Assembly: GCA_021806045.1 (NCBI GenBank)
Contig: JAJZDI010000005.1
Location: 1 to 64,000 of the forward strand
Source of the DNA: Actinomycetes bacterium
GTDB lineage: Bacteria > Actinomycetota > Acidimicrobiia > Acidimicrobiales > RAAP-2
Length of the DNA: 64,000 bases
Direction: 5' to 3'
How positions within the stretch are numbered: the stretch's first letter is position 1; the number at the start of each line of letters is the position of its first letter. The notes under the pieces were generated by a model that was not told the origin of the DNA, did not search any database, and was given only the letters and a program-made list of their open reading frames with translations. The position numbers were made by a program, and so were the translations under genes. This document shows, piece by piece, positions 8,709-17,814 of the stretch.

Positions 8709-9088
8709 GGGCGCTCCTCGACACCTCGTTCTTCGTGGCGACGGAGACGGGACGACCGCTCGGCGAGATGGAGGGGGTGACGGAGACCGAGGTGTCCGTC
8801 GTGACGTTGGCCGAATTGACCCTCGGGGTCCTCGTGGCACATGACGATGACCGGCCGTCGAGGCTGGCGACGCTCTCGGCGGTGGAGTCGACCTGGGACC
8901 CACTGCCGGTGAGCGCTGAGGTGGCCCGCCAGTTCGCCCGCATCGTCGCCGCCCTGTGCGCTGACGGGCGCCGGGTCCCGATCCTCGACGCCCTCGTGGC
9001 CGCTACTGCCGTCGTCGAGCAGATCCCGGTCGTCACGCAAGATGCGGACTACAGCGCCATTCCCGGGGTCGAGGTCATCCGGGTCTGA
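8705..9088 (+). CDS. PIN-domain ribonuclease toxin (VapC type)
   Basis: The product is 127 residues with the PIN-domain acidic residues in order: LLDTSFFV (Asp6), TLAELTLGVL (Glu), ILDALVAATA (Asp) and VTQDADY (Asp). The family cleaves RNA with bound magnesium and is held inactive by its antitoxin. It starts with a GTG overlapping the antitoxin stop by four bases. This is the second module within 1.8 kb of the tRNA. Confidence 0.92.
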   Translation: MRALLDTSFFVATETGRPLGEMEGVTETEVSVVTLAELTLGVLVAHDDDRPSRLATLSAVESTWDPLPVSAEVARQFARIVAALCADGRRVPILDALVAATAVVEQIPVVTQDADYSAIPGVEVIRV

Positions 9089-9446
9089 TCATCGGCCCTC
9101 GTCGATGTCGGGGGCCACTGTGCCGAGCGGGGCTGGCGTCCCCGCACGTTCATCGATGTGGGGGGCAGGCAGATCGTCATGGTCGACGTGGGGGACGGTG
9201 ACCTTCCGTCATCTCCGGGGAATGGCAGGTGGGCGTACCCGGCGGTCGCGTCATCACTCCGACCTCACGCCGAAACACGTCGGCGGCGACGGCGGTGTTC
9301 CTGGCGGTGCTCGCGCGGGCGCGGCCCCGGGGAAGGCCCGCCAGCGGGTGGGTAGCCCGCCCGCCAGCCGGCCGAGTGGCACCCGGAGCGGGCGCCAGCG
9401 GTAGGGTGCCGAGCGGACCGGGCACCGTGACGAGGGGGACAGAGCC
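9089..9446. other. gene-free stretch before the lipoprotein gene
   Basis: These 358 bases contain no frame with a recognisable product on either strand. The lipoprotein promoter and a terminator for the PIN toxin gene are expected, but neither is obvious by eye. Confidence 0.45.
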
Positions 9447-11654
9447 ATGGACGTCGTCGTACGAGGCGGGCTGCGGGCAACACAGCCACGACGGGCGGGC
9501 CGGGTGCTCGCCGGGTTGGTCGTGGCGGCGACCGTGCTCAGTGCGTGCAGCAGCTCGGGATCGGGTGGTTCCTCCTCGTCGGCGACGCCCGTTGCCTCCG
9601 CCCAGCCCCTGTCGCTGCCGGCCCCGGCCGGCGCGGTGACGGTGACGGGACACGGGACCAACTGGGGTGCCGGGGTGGCGGGGGCGCCGACCTGCAACCC
9701 CCTCGGCGGCCAGAGCTGCATGCTCCCGTTCCCGAGCGACTATTACACGGTCCCCGACCCGTCGATGCCCTCGGGCCGCCGCATCGCCTTCCCCCTGGGC
9801 GCCATGCCCGCCAACGCGTCGGGTGTCCACATCGACCCGACGACGTGGAACGCGAACGACGGCTTCTCGCCGGGGTCGACCATCGAGGTGCAGGTCCCGA
9901 ACCTCGACCTGGCCACCTCCGGCATCGTCGACCAGTACCACGTCGGCGGCTCGCTGGCCGCCGGCGCGCCCATCGTGCTCCTCGACGCCACCACCGGCCG
10001 TCGGCTCGCCTGGTGGGCCGAGGCGGACACCCGCGACCCGAACCCGGCCACCCGGCTGCTGATGATCCATCCGGCGGCCGACCTCCCCGAAGGGCACCGC
10101 ATCGTCGTGGCCCTGCGCACCCTGCGCACCACCTCCGGCGCACCCGTCACCGCCAGCGGCGCGTTCGCCGACGTGCTGGCCGGACGGCCCGTCCCCGGAC
10201 CGGGGGGTTCGGAGCTCGCCGCCCACCTGCACCGCATCCTGACCGTCCTGGCCAAGGACGCGTCGGTGACCACCACCGGCCTGTACCTGGCATGGGACTT
10301 CACCGTCATCAGCGCCACCAGCCTCACCGGTCCCGTGGTGCACATGCGTGACGTTGCCATGGCCGCGCTCGGGTCGGGCGTGCCCACCTTCCATGTGACG
10401 TCGGTGACCGACCTGACGCCCTCCGACCGGGGTGGTCGCACCATCGCCCGCCAGATCAGCGGCACCTTTGACGTACCCAGCTTCCTCACCGGCCCCACCG
10501 GCGATCACACCGACACGCTCCACCTGGGGTCGGGCGGCCTCCCCTCCCAGATCCCCGGCAACGTCGAGCACGCCGTGTTCTCGTGCCTGGTGCCCCGGTC
10601 GGTGGTGGCCGATCCGGGCGCCGCCGGCCAGCAGGTCACCCCCGGGCGACCCGTGCTGTACGGCAAGGGCCTCTTCTCGGTGGCCACCCAGATGGACATC
10701 GGCGGGGTTCGCGACACCGCGGACCACTACCGGCTGGTGCTCTGCTCGACCAACGCCCTCGGCCTCGACGGCAACGACGAGCTCGCCGACGCCCAGCTGT
10801 TCAGCGACCTGTCGAACTTCGCGGCGGTGCCCGACCATCTCCAGCAGGCCATGATCGACGACCTCTACCTGGGCCGCCTGATGGCCAGTCCCGGCGGGTT
10901 CGCATCCGATCCGGCGTTCCGGTCGGCCGGGGCACACCCCACCGCGTTCATCGACACGACCCAGAAGCTCACCTACTACGGCAACAGCGAGGGGAGCCTG
11001 ATCGGCGGGGCGGTCACGGCCATCTCGACCGAGTGGAGCCGGGCCGTGCTCGGGGTCCCGTCCATGAACTACTCGATCCTCCTCCCCCGGAGCTCGGACT
11101 TTGTGGCCCTCTACCCGTTCTTCGACAAGAGCTATCCGGACGAGCAGTCCCAGGAGCTCATCCTCGGGCTCATCCAGATGCTGTTCGACCGGGGTGAGAC
11201 GGACGGCTACGTCGAGCAGCTCACCACCCGCCCCCTGCCCGGAACGCCACCCCACCAGGTGCTGCTGCAGATGGCGTTCGGCGACCACCAGGTGTCGAAC
11301 TTCACCACCGAGATCGAGGCGCGGACCATCGGAGCCGTGGTCCACCGACCGGCCATCCCGGCCGGATTGGTGGCCGGTGATCCCTTCTACGGGCTGGCCG
11401 CCGCTCCCGCCTCGGCCCGCGGCCCGGCCACCCTGTACGTGTGGCAGGACCCGCACACGCCGCCACCACCGCTCGCCAACGTGCCGCCCACCGCGGGCAT
11501 CGACCCCCACGACTTCATCCCCCGCAGCCTTCCCGCGGCACAGCAGCAGCTCATGGGCTTCCTCACGACCGGCACGGTGGCCGATGCCTGTGGCACCGGT
11601 GCGTGCGCGACCACGGTCACGAGCGAGGTGCACCCGGCCAACCCGGGCCCGTGA
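9447..11654 (+). CDS. large lipoprotein with an alpha/beta-hydrolase-type nucleophile elbow
   Basis: The product is 735 residues. GAGGGGG lies before the ATG. An N-terminal signal peptide ends in lipobox VLSAC with Cys34, so the protein should be lipid-anchored outside the membrane. The body is not a family I can name. Around Ser514 the sequence YYGNSEGSLIGG contains G-x-S-x-G, the elbow of serine hydrolases, and it is followed by a hydrophobic strand as expected. Candidate acid and His residues lie in the last 200 residues. An esterase or lipase role is inference. Other members would probably be annotated as hypothetical. Confidence 0.72.
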   Translation: MDVVVRGGLRATQPRRAGRVLAGLVVAATVLSACSSSGSGGSSSSATPVASAQPLSLPAPAGAVTVTGHGTNWGAGVAGAPTCNPLGGQSCMLPFPSDYYTVPDPSMPSGRRIAFPLGAMPANASGVHIDPTTWNANDGFSPGSTIEVQVPNLDLATSGIVDQYHVGGSLAAGAPIVLLDATTGRRLAWWAEADTRDPNPATRLLMIHPAADLPEGHRIVVALRTLRTTSGAPVTASGAFADVLAGRPVPGPGGSELAAHLHRILTVLAKDASVTTTGLYLAWDFTVISATSLTGPVVHMRDVAMAALGSGVPTFHVTSVTDLTPSDRGGRTIARQISGTFDVPSFLTGPTGDHTDTLHLGSGGLPSQIPGNVEHAVFSCLVPRSVVADPGAAGQQVTPGRPVLYGKGLFSVATQMDIGGVRDTADHYRLVLCSTNALGLDGNDELADAQLFSDLSNFAAVPDHLQQAMIDDLYLGRLMASPGGFASDPAFRSAGAHPTAFIDTTQKLTYYGNSEGSLIGGAVTAISTEWSRAVLGVPSMNYSILLPRSSDFVALYPFFDKSYPDEQSQELILGLIQMLFDRGETDGYVEQLTTRPLPGTPPHQVLLQMAFGDHQVSNFTTEIEARTIGAVVHRPAIPAGLVAGDPFYGLAAAPASARGPATLYVWQDPHTPPPPLANVPPTAGIDPHDFIPRSLPAAQQQLMGFLTTGTVADACGTGACATTVTSEVHPANPGP

Positions 11655-11706
11655 GGCGGGGGCGGGTTGGCTCAGCCGGGACGTCGGCCGGCGGCCAAAT
11701 GGGACG

Positions 11707-12375
11707 TCAGCCGGCGTGGGTGCCGACGAGCGAGAGAACCAGCAGGACCTGGGCCACGTGGTACGTGGCGTGCACGACGAGCGTCCCCTGACGGAGCGGC
11801 CGGACGAACCGGTCGGTGGCGAGCAGCGTGTCGGAGACGAGGAACGCGGTCGCACCGGCGGCGGCCAGCGGGCGTGAGACGTTCCACGCGATGGCGGCCA
11901 TGGTGGCGATGGCGGCCACGTAGACCATGACCGGCCCGATCAGGAGCCGGTCCCCGGCGGCGGCGATGGCCCGCACGATCCGGTAGACGGGGTAGGCGCC
12001 TGCCGCCACGACGACGGCGGCGGCGATGGCGATACCCGCGGCCGAGCGCACCTGGGGCGCACCGGGATCGAGGAACCCGACGACGAAGAGGACGTGACCG
12101 GCGAGGAAGCTGGCCAGGCCGGGCACGAAGAGGTCGCGGGGCAGCATGAGGAGCACGTCCCCCGCCAGGCAGCAGGCGAGCGCGGCGAGGAACCACCACC
12201 GCCGGGCCGGATCGACCACGTTCGACGCCGGCATCAGCGCCACGGCCGCGACCAGCGCCGCCAGGACCAGGGGTTTCGCCACATACTCGAGCGGATGGTC
12301 GTCGTTGGCCACCGCCCACCAGTCGGCCAGCGCGGCGATCCCGGCCAGCCCGAGCAGCGTCCAGAAGGCGGCCAC
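11707..12375 (-). CDS. YhhN-family (TMEM86-like) membrane protein
   Basis: The product is 222 residues from the GTG at 12375. It has about eight hydrophobic helices and family-like segments KPLVLAALVAA, LACCLAGDVLLMLP, FLAGHVLFVVGF and FLVSDTLLATDRF. Relatives in animals (TMEM86) hydrolyse lysoplasmalogens. Bacterial YhhN proteins are mostly uncharacterised, so a vinyl-ether lipid role is possible but not shown. There is no Shine-Dalgarno site; a TANNNT box 7 bases upstream suggests a leaderless message. It is convergent with the lipoprotein gene. Confidence 0.8.
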   Translation of the reverse strand: MAAFWTLLGLAGIAALADWWAVANDDHPLEYVAKPLVLAALVAAVALMPASNVVDPARRWWFLAALACCLAGDVLLMLPRDLFVPGLASFLAGHVLFVVGFLDPGAPQVRSAAGIAIAAAVVVAAGAYPVYRIVRAIAAAGDRLLIGPVMVYVAAIATMAAIAWNVSRPLAAAGATAFLVSDTLLATDRFVRPLRQGTLVVHATYHVAQVLLVLSLVGTHAG

Positions 12376-12382
12376 GGCCGGG

Positions 12383-12388
12383 ACAGTA
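12383..12388 (-). promoter_or_regulatory. -10-like TACTGT for a leaderless start
   Basis: On the minus strand TACTGT lies 7 bases before the GTG at 12375 and no ribosome-binding sequence is present. The geometry fits transcription starting at the start codon. Confidence 0.4.
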
Positions 12389-12514
12389 CCGGAGGTGGGG
12401 GGCCGGTTGGGAGGATGCGTGCCGGATGGGGGATAGTGGTGGGCCACCCGGCCGATCGGCGCCGCCCCGCCAGGGCTCCGACCCTGGAGCGCCACCCCAT
12501 CCCGAGGAGACGTC

Positions 12515-14737
12515 TTGAGAGCCCTAGCCACCTGGTGCGTGCGCCACCGGCGCATCGTCGCCCTGCTGTGGGTCGCCGCCCTGGTCGTGATGACCGTCAT
12601 CTCCCAGGCCGTCGGAAGCGCGTACTCCAACAACTTCCAGCTCCCCAACACCGAGTCGACCCAGGCCATCGCCCTACTGAAGGCGGCTGCGCCGAAGCTG
12701 GCGGGCGACACCGAGCAGATCGTCTTCCAGACCTCGGGCGGGACGACGGTGACGGACCCGGCCGTCGAGGCGCGGATCGACGCCATGCTGACCAGGGTCC
12801 AGACCGTCCCCGGCGTGACCAGGGTCGCCTCCCCCTACGGGCCGGCGGGCGCCAGCCAGATCAGCCCCGACCGGACGATCGCGTTCGCGCAGGTCACCTT
12901 CGACAAGCTGGCCCAGGCCATCTCCAACGCCACCGCCACCCGCCTGGTGGACACGGCCACCTCGGCGGACGGCCCGAACCTGAAGGTGGCGGTGGCCGGC
13001 CAGGTGGCCGAGAAGACCAACCCGCCCTCGCTCGGGGGCACCGGCCTCGGGGTGATCCTGGCCGGCGTGGTCCTGCTGCTCGTGTTCGGCTCGGTGTTCG
13101 CCATGGCCCTGCCGCTCGTCTCGGCCATGGCGTCCCTCGGCACCGCCATCGCCATCATCGGGCTCCTCAGCCACGTGCTGAAGATGCCCCAATTCTCGAA
13201 CGAGCTGGTCCTCCTCATCGGGCTGGGCGTCGGCGTCGACTACGCCCTGTTCATCGTCACCCGCCACCGGCAGGGTCTCATGGCCGGGCGCGACACGGAG
13301 TCGTCGATCGTGACGGCGGTCGACACCTCGGGCCGGGCCGTCCTCTTCGCCGGGCTGATCGTGTGCATCGCCCTGCTGGGCATGTTCGCCCTGGGCGTCT
13401 CCTTCCTCTACGGCCTGGCCGTCGCCGCCTCGTTGGGCGTCGCCTTCACCATGATCTCGGCCCTCACCCTGCTTCCGGCCATGCTCGGCTTCATCGGTCC
13501 CCGGGTGATGAGCCGCAAGCAGCGCGCCCACCTGGCCGAGCACGGACCGCGCGTCGTGGGTGTGGGGTCGAGGAGCTTCTGGTCCCGGTGGTCGGACTTC
13601 ATCCGCAACCGCCCGATCCTCCCCGCTCTGGCCGCACTGGCGATCATCGCCGTGGTGGCCACGCCGTTCTTCTCCCTCCGGCTGGGAAGCTCCGACCAGG
13701 GGAACGACCCGGTGGGCACCACCACCCGGACGGCCTACGACCTGTTGGCGAAGGGGTTCGGACCTGGCTTCAACGGGCCGCTCGAGCTGGTGGCCACCGG
13801 CACGGCGCCCCTCTCGACGTCGTCGCTCGACACCCTGGCCCACGATGTGGCCGCCCAGCCCGGGGTCGACCACGTGATGCCGCCGTTCGTCATCCCGACG
13901 CCGGCCTCCCAGCCCCCGGTCGCCCTCATCATCGCCTACCCCACGACGTCGCCCCAGGCGGCGGCGACCACCGACCTCATCAACCACCTCCGCCACCAGA
14001 CGATCCCGGCGGCCATACGGGGAACCGGCATGAAGGTCGACGTCGGGGGGACGACGGCCATCTTCGCCGACTTCGCCACCGTCCTCACCTCGAAGCTCCC
14101 GCTGTTCATCGGCCTCGTCGTCCTCTTCTCGTTCGTCCTCCTGGCCGTGGTGTTCCGGAGCTTCGTCATCCCGCTCACCGCGGCGGCGATGAACCTGCTG
14201 TCGATCGGCACCGCGTTCGGGATCCTGGTGGCCGTGTTCCAGTGGGGGTGGCTGGGCGGTCTGATCGGGGTGAACCGTCCCGGGCCGGTGGAGTCGTTCC
14301 TCCCGGTCATGCTGTTCGCCATCCTGTTCGGGCTGTCCATGGACTACGAGGTGTTCCTCGTCACCCGGATCCACGAGGAGTGGCTGAAGAGCGGTGACAA
14401 CCGCACCGCCGTGCGCAACGGCCTGGCGGCGACGGGCAAGACGATCTCGGCCGCCGCCCTGATCATGATCCTCGTCTTCGCCTCGTTCATCCTCGGCGGC
14501 CAGCGGGTGATCAAGGAGTTCGGTCTCGGCCTGGCCGGCGGGATCCTGTTCGACGCCATCGTCATCCGCATGACCGTCGTTCCCGCGCTGATGCTCCTGT
14601 TCCGGCGGGCGAACTGGTGGTTCCCGGGGTGGCTGGACCGGGCCCTCCCCCGGCTCACGGTCGATCCGGAGGAACCGCCCCCGCCGGCAGCCGCTCTCGA
14701 GGACCGGGACGCCGACGAGGTGCCGGCCGAATCGTGA
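12515..14737 (+). CDS. MMPL-family RND transporter
   Basis: The product is 740 residues starting with a rare TTG, placed by GAGGAG five bases upstream. Two MMPL halves are visible. Each has an N-terminal helix and an outer domain and then a helix bundle with the family signatures GLGVGVDYALFIVTRHRQ (first half) and LFGLSMDYEVFLVTRIHEEW (second half). Relatives in mycobacteria export large lipids or their precursors by proton motive force. The Asp-Tyr pairs in both halves match the proton-relay positions of MmpL3-like proteins. The substrate is unknown, and no polyketide or acyl-transfer genes sit beside it. Confidence 0.92.
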   Translation: MRALATWCVRHRRIVALLWVAALVVMTVISQAVGSAYSNNFQLPNTESTQAIALLKAAAPKLAGDTEQIVFQTSGGTTVTDPAVEARIDAMLTRVQTVPGVTRVASPYGPAGASQISPDRTIAFAQVTFDKLAQAISNATATRLVDTATSADGPNLKVAVAGQVAEKTNPPSLGGTGLGVILAGVVLLLVFGSVFAMALPLVSAMASLGTAIAIIGLLSHVLKMPQFSNELVLLIGLGVGVDYALFIVTRHRQGLMAGRDTESSIVTAVDTSGRAVLFAGLIVCIALLGMFALGVSFLYGLAVAASLGVAFTMISALTLLPAMLGFIGPRVMSRKQRAHLAEHGPRVVGVGSRSFWSRWSDFIRNRPILPALAALAIIAVVATPFFSLRLGSSDQGNDPVGTTTRTAYDLLAKGFGPGFNGPLELVATGTAPLSTSSLDTLAHDVAAQPGVDHVMPPFVIPTPASQPPVALIIAYPTTSPQAAATTDLINHLRHQTIPAAIRGTGMKVDVGGTTAIFADFATVLTSKLPLFIGLVVLFSFVLLAVVFRSFVIPLTAAAMNLLSIGTAFGILVAVFQWGWLGGLIGVNRPGPVESFLPVMLFAILFGLSMDYEVFLVTRIHEEWLKSGDNRTAVRNGLAATGKTISAAALIMILVFASFILGGQRVIKEFGLGLAGGILFDAIVIRMTVVPALMLLFRRANWWFPGWLDRALPRLTVDPEEPPPPAAALEDRDADEVPAES

Positions 14738-14745
14738 GCCGGGCT

Positions 14746-14761
14746 CGGCCGGCCACGGCCG
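14746..14761. terminator. short GC hairpin between convergent genes
   Basis: CGGCC (14746-14750) can pair with GGCCG (14757-14761) around a six-base loop, between the stops of the MMPL gene and the convergent membrane protein gene. It lacks a T tract. Confidence 0.3.
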
Positions 14762-14774
14762 GCGACGGCGGGCG

Positions 14775-15899
14775 CTAGCGGGCCACCATCCGGCTGGGCG
14801 GGGCGGAAGCCCGTCGGCGGGCGTCGGAGGTCAGCGACCACGCCGCGGCGATCGTCACCACCAGCCACGCCGCTGCGCCCCATTCGCTGGGCAGCATGAA
14901 GCGGGCCATCGACGCGCCGACGGCGACGTCGCCGTACGGGTCGGCCGGCGCAAAGGGGGCTTCCACGGGCGGTTGGGTGGTGGTCGCCGCGATCCGGTAG
15001 GTGCCGGGCGCGGTGGCGACGAAGGAGCCGATGGCCCGCGCCCCACGGCCCCCCAGCAGGTACTGGGCGCCGGCTGGGCCGGGGCGCACGGCCAGCGGGC
15101 GGCCTGACGGGTCCGTGGCGACGATCCCGATGTCGCTCCCGAGGCTGGCGGCGTTGCCCTCCGCGTAGACGACCCACGAGGTGGGCCGGTCACTGGTGAC
15201 GGTGACGGTGCCCGGCACCGCCGTGCGCTCGAACCCTGCTGCCTCGTGGGTGAGGACGGCCTGCGCCGTGCCGAGCCACACGAACGACCCGACGATCCCG
15301 GCAGCCACGAGCACGACCGCCAGTCGGGGGAGGCTCGTTCGGCCATGGCCTGGCGTCCAACCTGATCCTGCAAGCTCGCCTGGCGGCGCCCGGTCGGGAC
15401 TACGTCCCGACAGCGTCCGGCTGGCAGCGAGGGAGACGGCGAGGCTGGCGGCGCCCACGCTCAGTGCGACGGCGAGGAGGGCCCAGACGACGGTGCCCGG
15501 CACGACGGCCCAGAGGGACTCGGCGCCCACCTCCAGGACCAGCGCCAGCATGCCGGTGAGGACGGCCGCGTGGAGCCAGGCTGCGACCCGGCCCCGTTGC
15601 CAGCCGAGCGCGGACGAGCAGGTCCCCAGCCACAGGCCGGCCGCCGCCGGGACGAGCACCAGGGCGTCGGCGGGGAGGCCGCGGAGGACGGCGCTCCATC
15701 CGGTGACCCGCTCGCTCTGGGCGAAGCCGGCCGATGTCTGCATGGCCACCTGCCAGAGGGCGAAGATCGCCACCGCCACAGGGACCGCGACGAGCAGGAG
15801 GAGGGCACGCGACCCCTGGACGTCACCGGGCGTCACCTTCACCTCCCGGTCCCGATCGGGGAGGGGTCCTTCTCTGGTGTCAGTCTTCGGCACGCGCAT
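14775..15899 (-). CDS. polytopic membrane protein of unknown function
   Basis: The product is 374 residues from the ATG at 15899, preceded by AAGGGAG. Four hydrophobic helices occupy roughly residues 30-170, a fifth lies near 200-220, and a periplasmic-sized region of about 110 residues follows (TVTVTSDRPTSWVVYAEGN onward). A final helix (AAWLVVTIAAAWSL) lies near the C-terminus. I do not recognise the family. The external region reads like a small beta-sandwich. It lies between MMPL and MFS transporter genes without a clear operon link. Confidence 0.7.
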   Translation of the reverse strand: MRVPKTDTREGPLPDRDREVKVTPGDVQGSRALLLLVAVPVAVAIFALWQVAMQTSAGFAQSERVTGWSAVLRGLPADALVLVPAAAGLWLGTCSSALGWQRGRVAAWLHAAVLTGMLALVLEVGAESLWAVVPGTVVWALLAVALSVGAASLAVSLAASRTLSGRSPDRAPPGELAGSGWTPGHGRTSLPRLAVVLVAAGIVGSFVWLGTAQAVLTHEAAGFERTAVPGTVTVTSDRPTSWVVYAEGNAASLGSDIGIVATDPSGRPLAVRPGPAGAQYLLGGRGARAIGSFVATAPGTYRIAATTTQPPVEAPFAPADPYGDVAVGASMARFMLPSEWGAAAWLVVTIAAAWSLTSDARRRASAPPSRMVAR

Positions 15900-16128
15900 G
15901 GCCGGCTCCCTTGGTCCGCACCGCCAGCCTGGCGCCGCCGCTCCACGTTCGGCAGGGTCGTTCGTCCCGTGTCGTGTGGACGGAGGTGGACGAGCGAACG
16001 CGGGAGAGTGGGGAGGCTGAAGTGAGGGGGACCGGGCCAGCGCGCCGGGGCGTCAGCGGACCCGTGTCAGTGGCAGCCCGGCCACCAGGGCCGGTTCAGC
16101 CGGCCGGCGCTACGGGTGTGAGCCGGCG

Positions 16129-17628
16129 CTACGCGGCGTCGATCGGTGCGATCAGGTCGTCGGGGGACGGCGCCCGCCACCGATCGTCGTCCTCGCCGGA
16201 CACGTCCTCCAGGGACCGCTGGGCCGGCTCGGGGAGGACCTTCGTGAGGAGGTACCCGGCGACGGCGGCCCCGCCGGCCACCAGGAGCATGCCGCGCAGT
16301 CCGATGCTCTTCTGGAGCTGGGGGACGAGGAACACTCCGATGAAGGCGCCGAGCTTGCCCACCCCGGCCGCGATCCCGTGCCCGGTGGTGCGCATGCTGC
16401 CCGGGAAGACCTCGGACGGGAGCACGAACGTCGTGGTGTTGGGGCCGAACTCGATGAAGAAGTAGCTCAGCCCGAAGATGGCCAGGAAGGGAGCCACCGC
16501 TGCGGTGAGGGCGTGGAACGCACCGAGTGCGATGAAGCAGGCGGCCATGACGGCGAAGCCGAGCAGCTGCAGGCGCCGGTGGCCGAACCGGTCCATGCGG
16601 GCGACAGCCAGCGCGTAGCCGGGGAGGGCGAAGACGACGAAGATCCCGAGCGACCACGCCAGCTGGGCCATGAGGGTGGCGTGCGGAGCCACGTCCTTCA
16701 GGATGCTCGGCAGCGACAGCGTGTTCCCGTAGTAGGCGTAGTCGAACAGGAACCAGGTGCCGGCCGTGCCCAGCAGCAGGGTCAGCATCCGGCGGTCGGT
16801 GAAGAACTGGCGGAGGCCGAGCCGGTGGCCGTCCTCAGCGGCTGCCGACGACGCGTCGACGGCCCCGGCGGCGAACTCGTGGAGCTGGGCCGCGGCCCGG
16901 GCCGCCTCACCCTGGACCTTGGCCTGGTAGCGGGGGGACTCGGGCATCTTCGCCCGCAGGTACACGACGGCCGCCGCCGGCACCGCGCCGAGCGCCAGGA
17001 GGATCCTCCAGGTGACGTCGTGGCCGATGCCCGAACCGACGAGCACCAGGGCGACGAGCGGCCCGACGATCAGGCCGAGCGCCTGCATGGAGAAGACCAG
17101 CCCGACCAGGCGGCCCCGGTCGCGGCGGTTGGCGTACTCGCTCATGAGCACGGCCGAGACGGGGTAGTCGCCGCCGATGCCCAGCCCCAGGATGAAGCGG
17201 GCGACCACGAGGAAGATGAAGCTGGGGGCGAGGGCCGAGGCCAACGCGCCGACGATCATGATGGCGGCCACCACCGTGTACACGGTCTTCCGGCCGGCGA
17301 GGTCGGCGATCCTGCCGAAGACGAGGGCGCCGACGAAGGCGGCGAGCACGGCTGAGCCGGTCACCCAGCTCGTCTGGGTCACCGACAGGTGCCACTGGAC
17401 CTTGACCAGGGCGGCGACGGTGCCGATCACGAAGAGGTCGTAGGCGTCGGTGAAGAAGCCCATGCCGGAGATGACCACCGCCCGGTGGTGGAAGCGGCTG
17501 GTGGGCGCTTCGTCGAGGAGCTGGCTGACTGTCGGGTGGTCCACTGTGCCCCCCGTACCCGGACCCGCAGCGCCTTCCGGCGCCGGTCCGGACACCTGGT
17601 CCGCTGCGTGTCCCTCGGTCACGACCAC
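16129..17628 (-). CDS. MFS transporter, phosphate:H+ symporter-like (PHS family)
   Basis: The product is 499 residues from the GTG at 17628, chosen because GAGGAGG lies 5 bases upstream; the open frame reaches 17682. There are twelve predicted helices. The segment GMGFFTDAYDLFVIG in helix 1 and GIGGDYPVSAVLMSEYANRR near helix 4 are typical of the PHS group (Pho84-like), and the loop GRIADLAGRKTVY is the general MFS motif. Inorganic phosphate is the family's best-known substrate. Organic acids or sugars remain possible. It stands alone on this strand. Confidence 0.87.
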   Translation of the reverse strand: MVVTEGHAADQVSGPAPEGAAGPGTGGTVDHPTVSQLLDEAPTSRFHHRAVVISGMGFFTDAYDLFVIGTVAALVKVQWHLSVTQTSWVTGSAVLAAFVGALVFGRIADLAGRKTVYTVVAAIMIVGALASALAPSFIFLVVARFILGLGIGGDYPVSAVLMSEYANRRDRGRLVGLVFSMQALGLIVGPLVALVLVGSGIGHDVTWRILLALGAVPAAAVVYLRAKMPESPRYQAKVQGEAARAAAQLHEFAAGAVDASSAAAEDGHRLGLRQFFTDRRMLTLLLGTAGTWFLFDYAYYGNTLSLPSILKDVAPHATLMAQLAWSLGIFVVFALPGYALAVARMDRFGHRRLQLLGFAVMAACFIALGAFHALTAAVAPFLAIFGLSYFFIEFGPNTTTFVLPSEVFPGSMRTTGHGIAAGVGKLGAFIGVFLVPQLQKSIGLRGMLLVAGGAAVAGYLLTKVLPEPAQRSLEDVSGEDDDRWRAPSPDDLIAPIDAA

Positions 17629-17814
17629 GAATACCTCCTCGCCGCGTTCATCACCTCCTACTGTCGCGGGCGCCGGCGACACGAATCCGAACAGTGGGTT
17701 ACCGGAACGTGAACTCCACGCGAACTCTTGGCGATCGCCGGCCGGTTGACCAGGCAGGGAGCCGGCCGGGGGCCCACAACGGCGGGTGGCCAGGACGAGG
17801 CCGCCGGTGTCCCC

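Noticed and set aside
7168-9088. A complete genomic island integrated at the tRNA
   Set aside because: No integrase gene, direct repeat of the tRNA end or mobility gene is visible; only the two toxin-antitoxin modules support the idea.
9177-11855. Minus-strand frame of 892 residues
   Set aside because: It is antisense to the lipoprotein gene, has no recognisable domain and is Gly/Arg/His-rich as expected from a shadow frame in high-G+C DNA.
12094-14397. Long plus- and minus-strand frames over the MMPL gene
   Set aside because: They lie in other frames of a clearly recognisable RND transporter and lack any family features or start signals.
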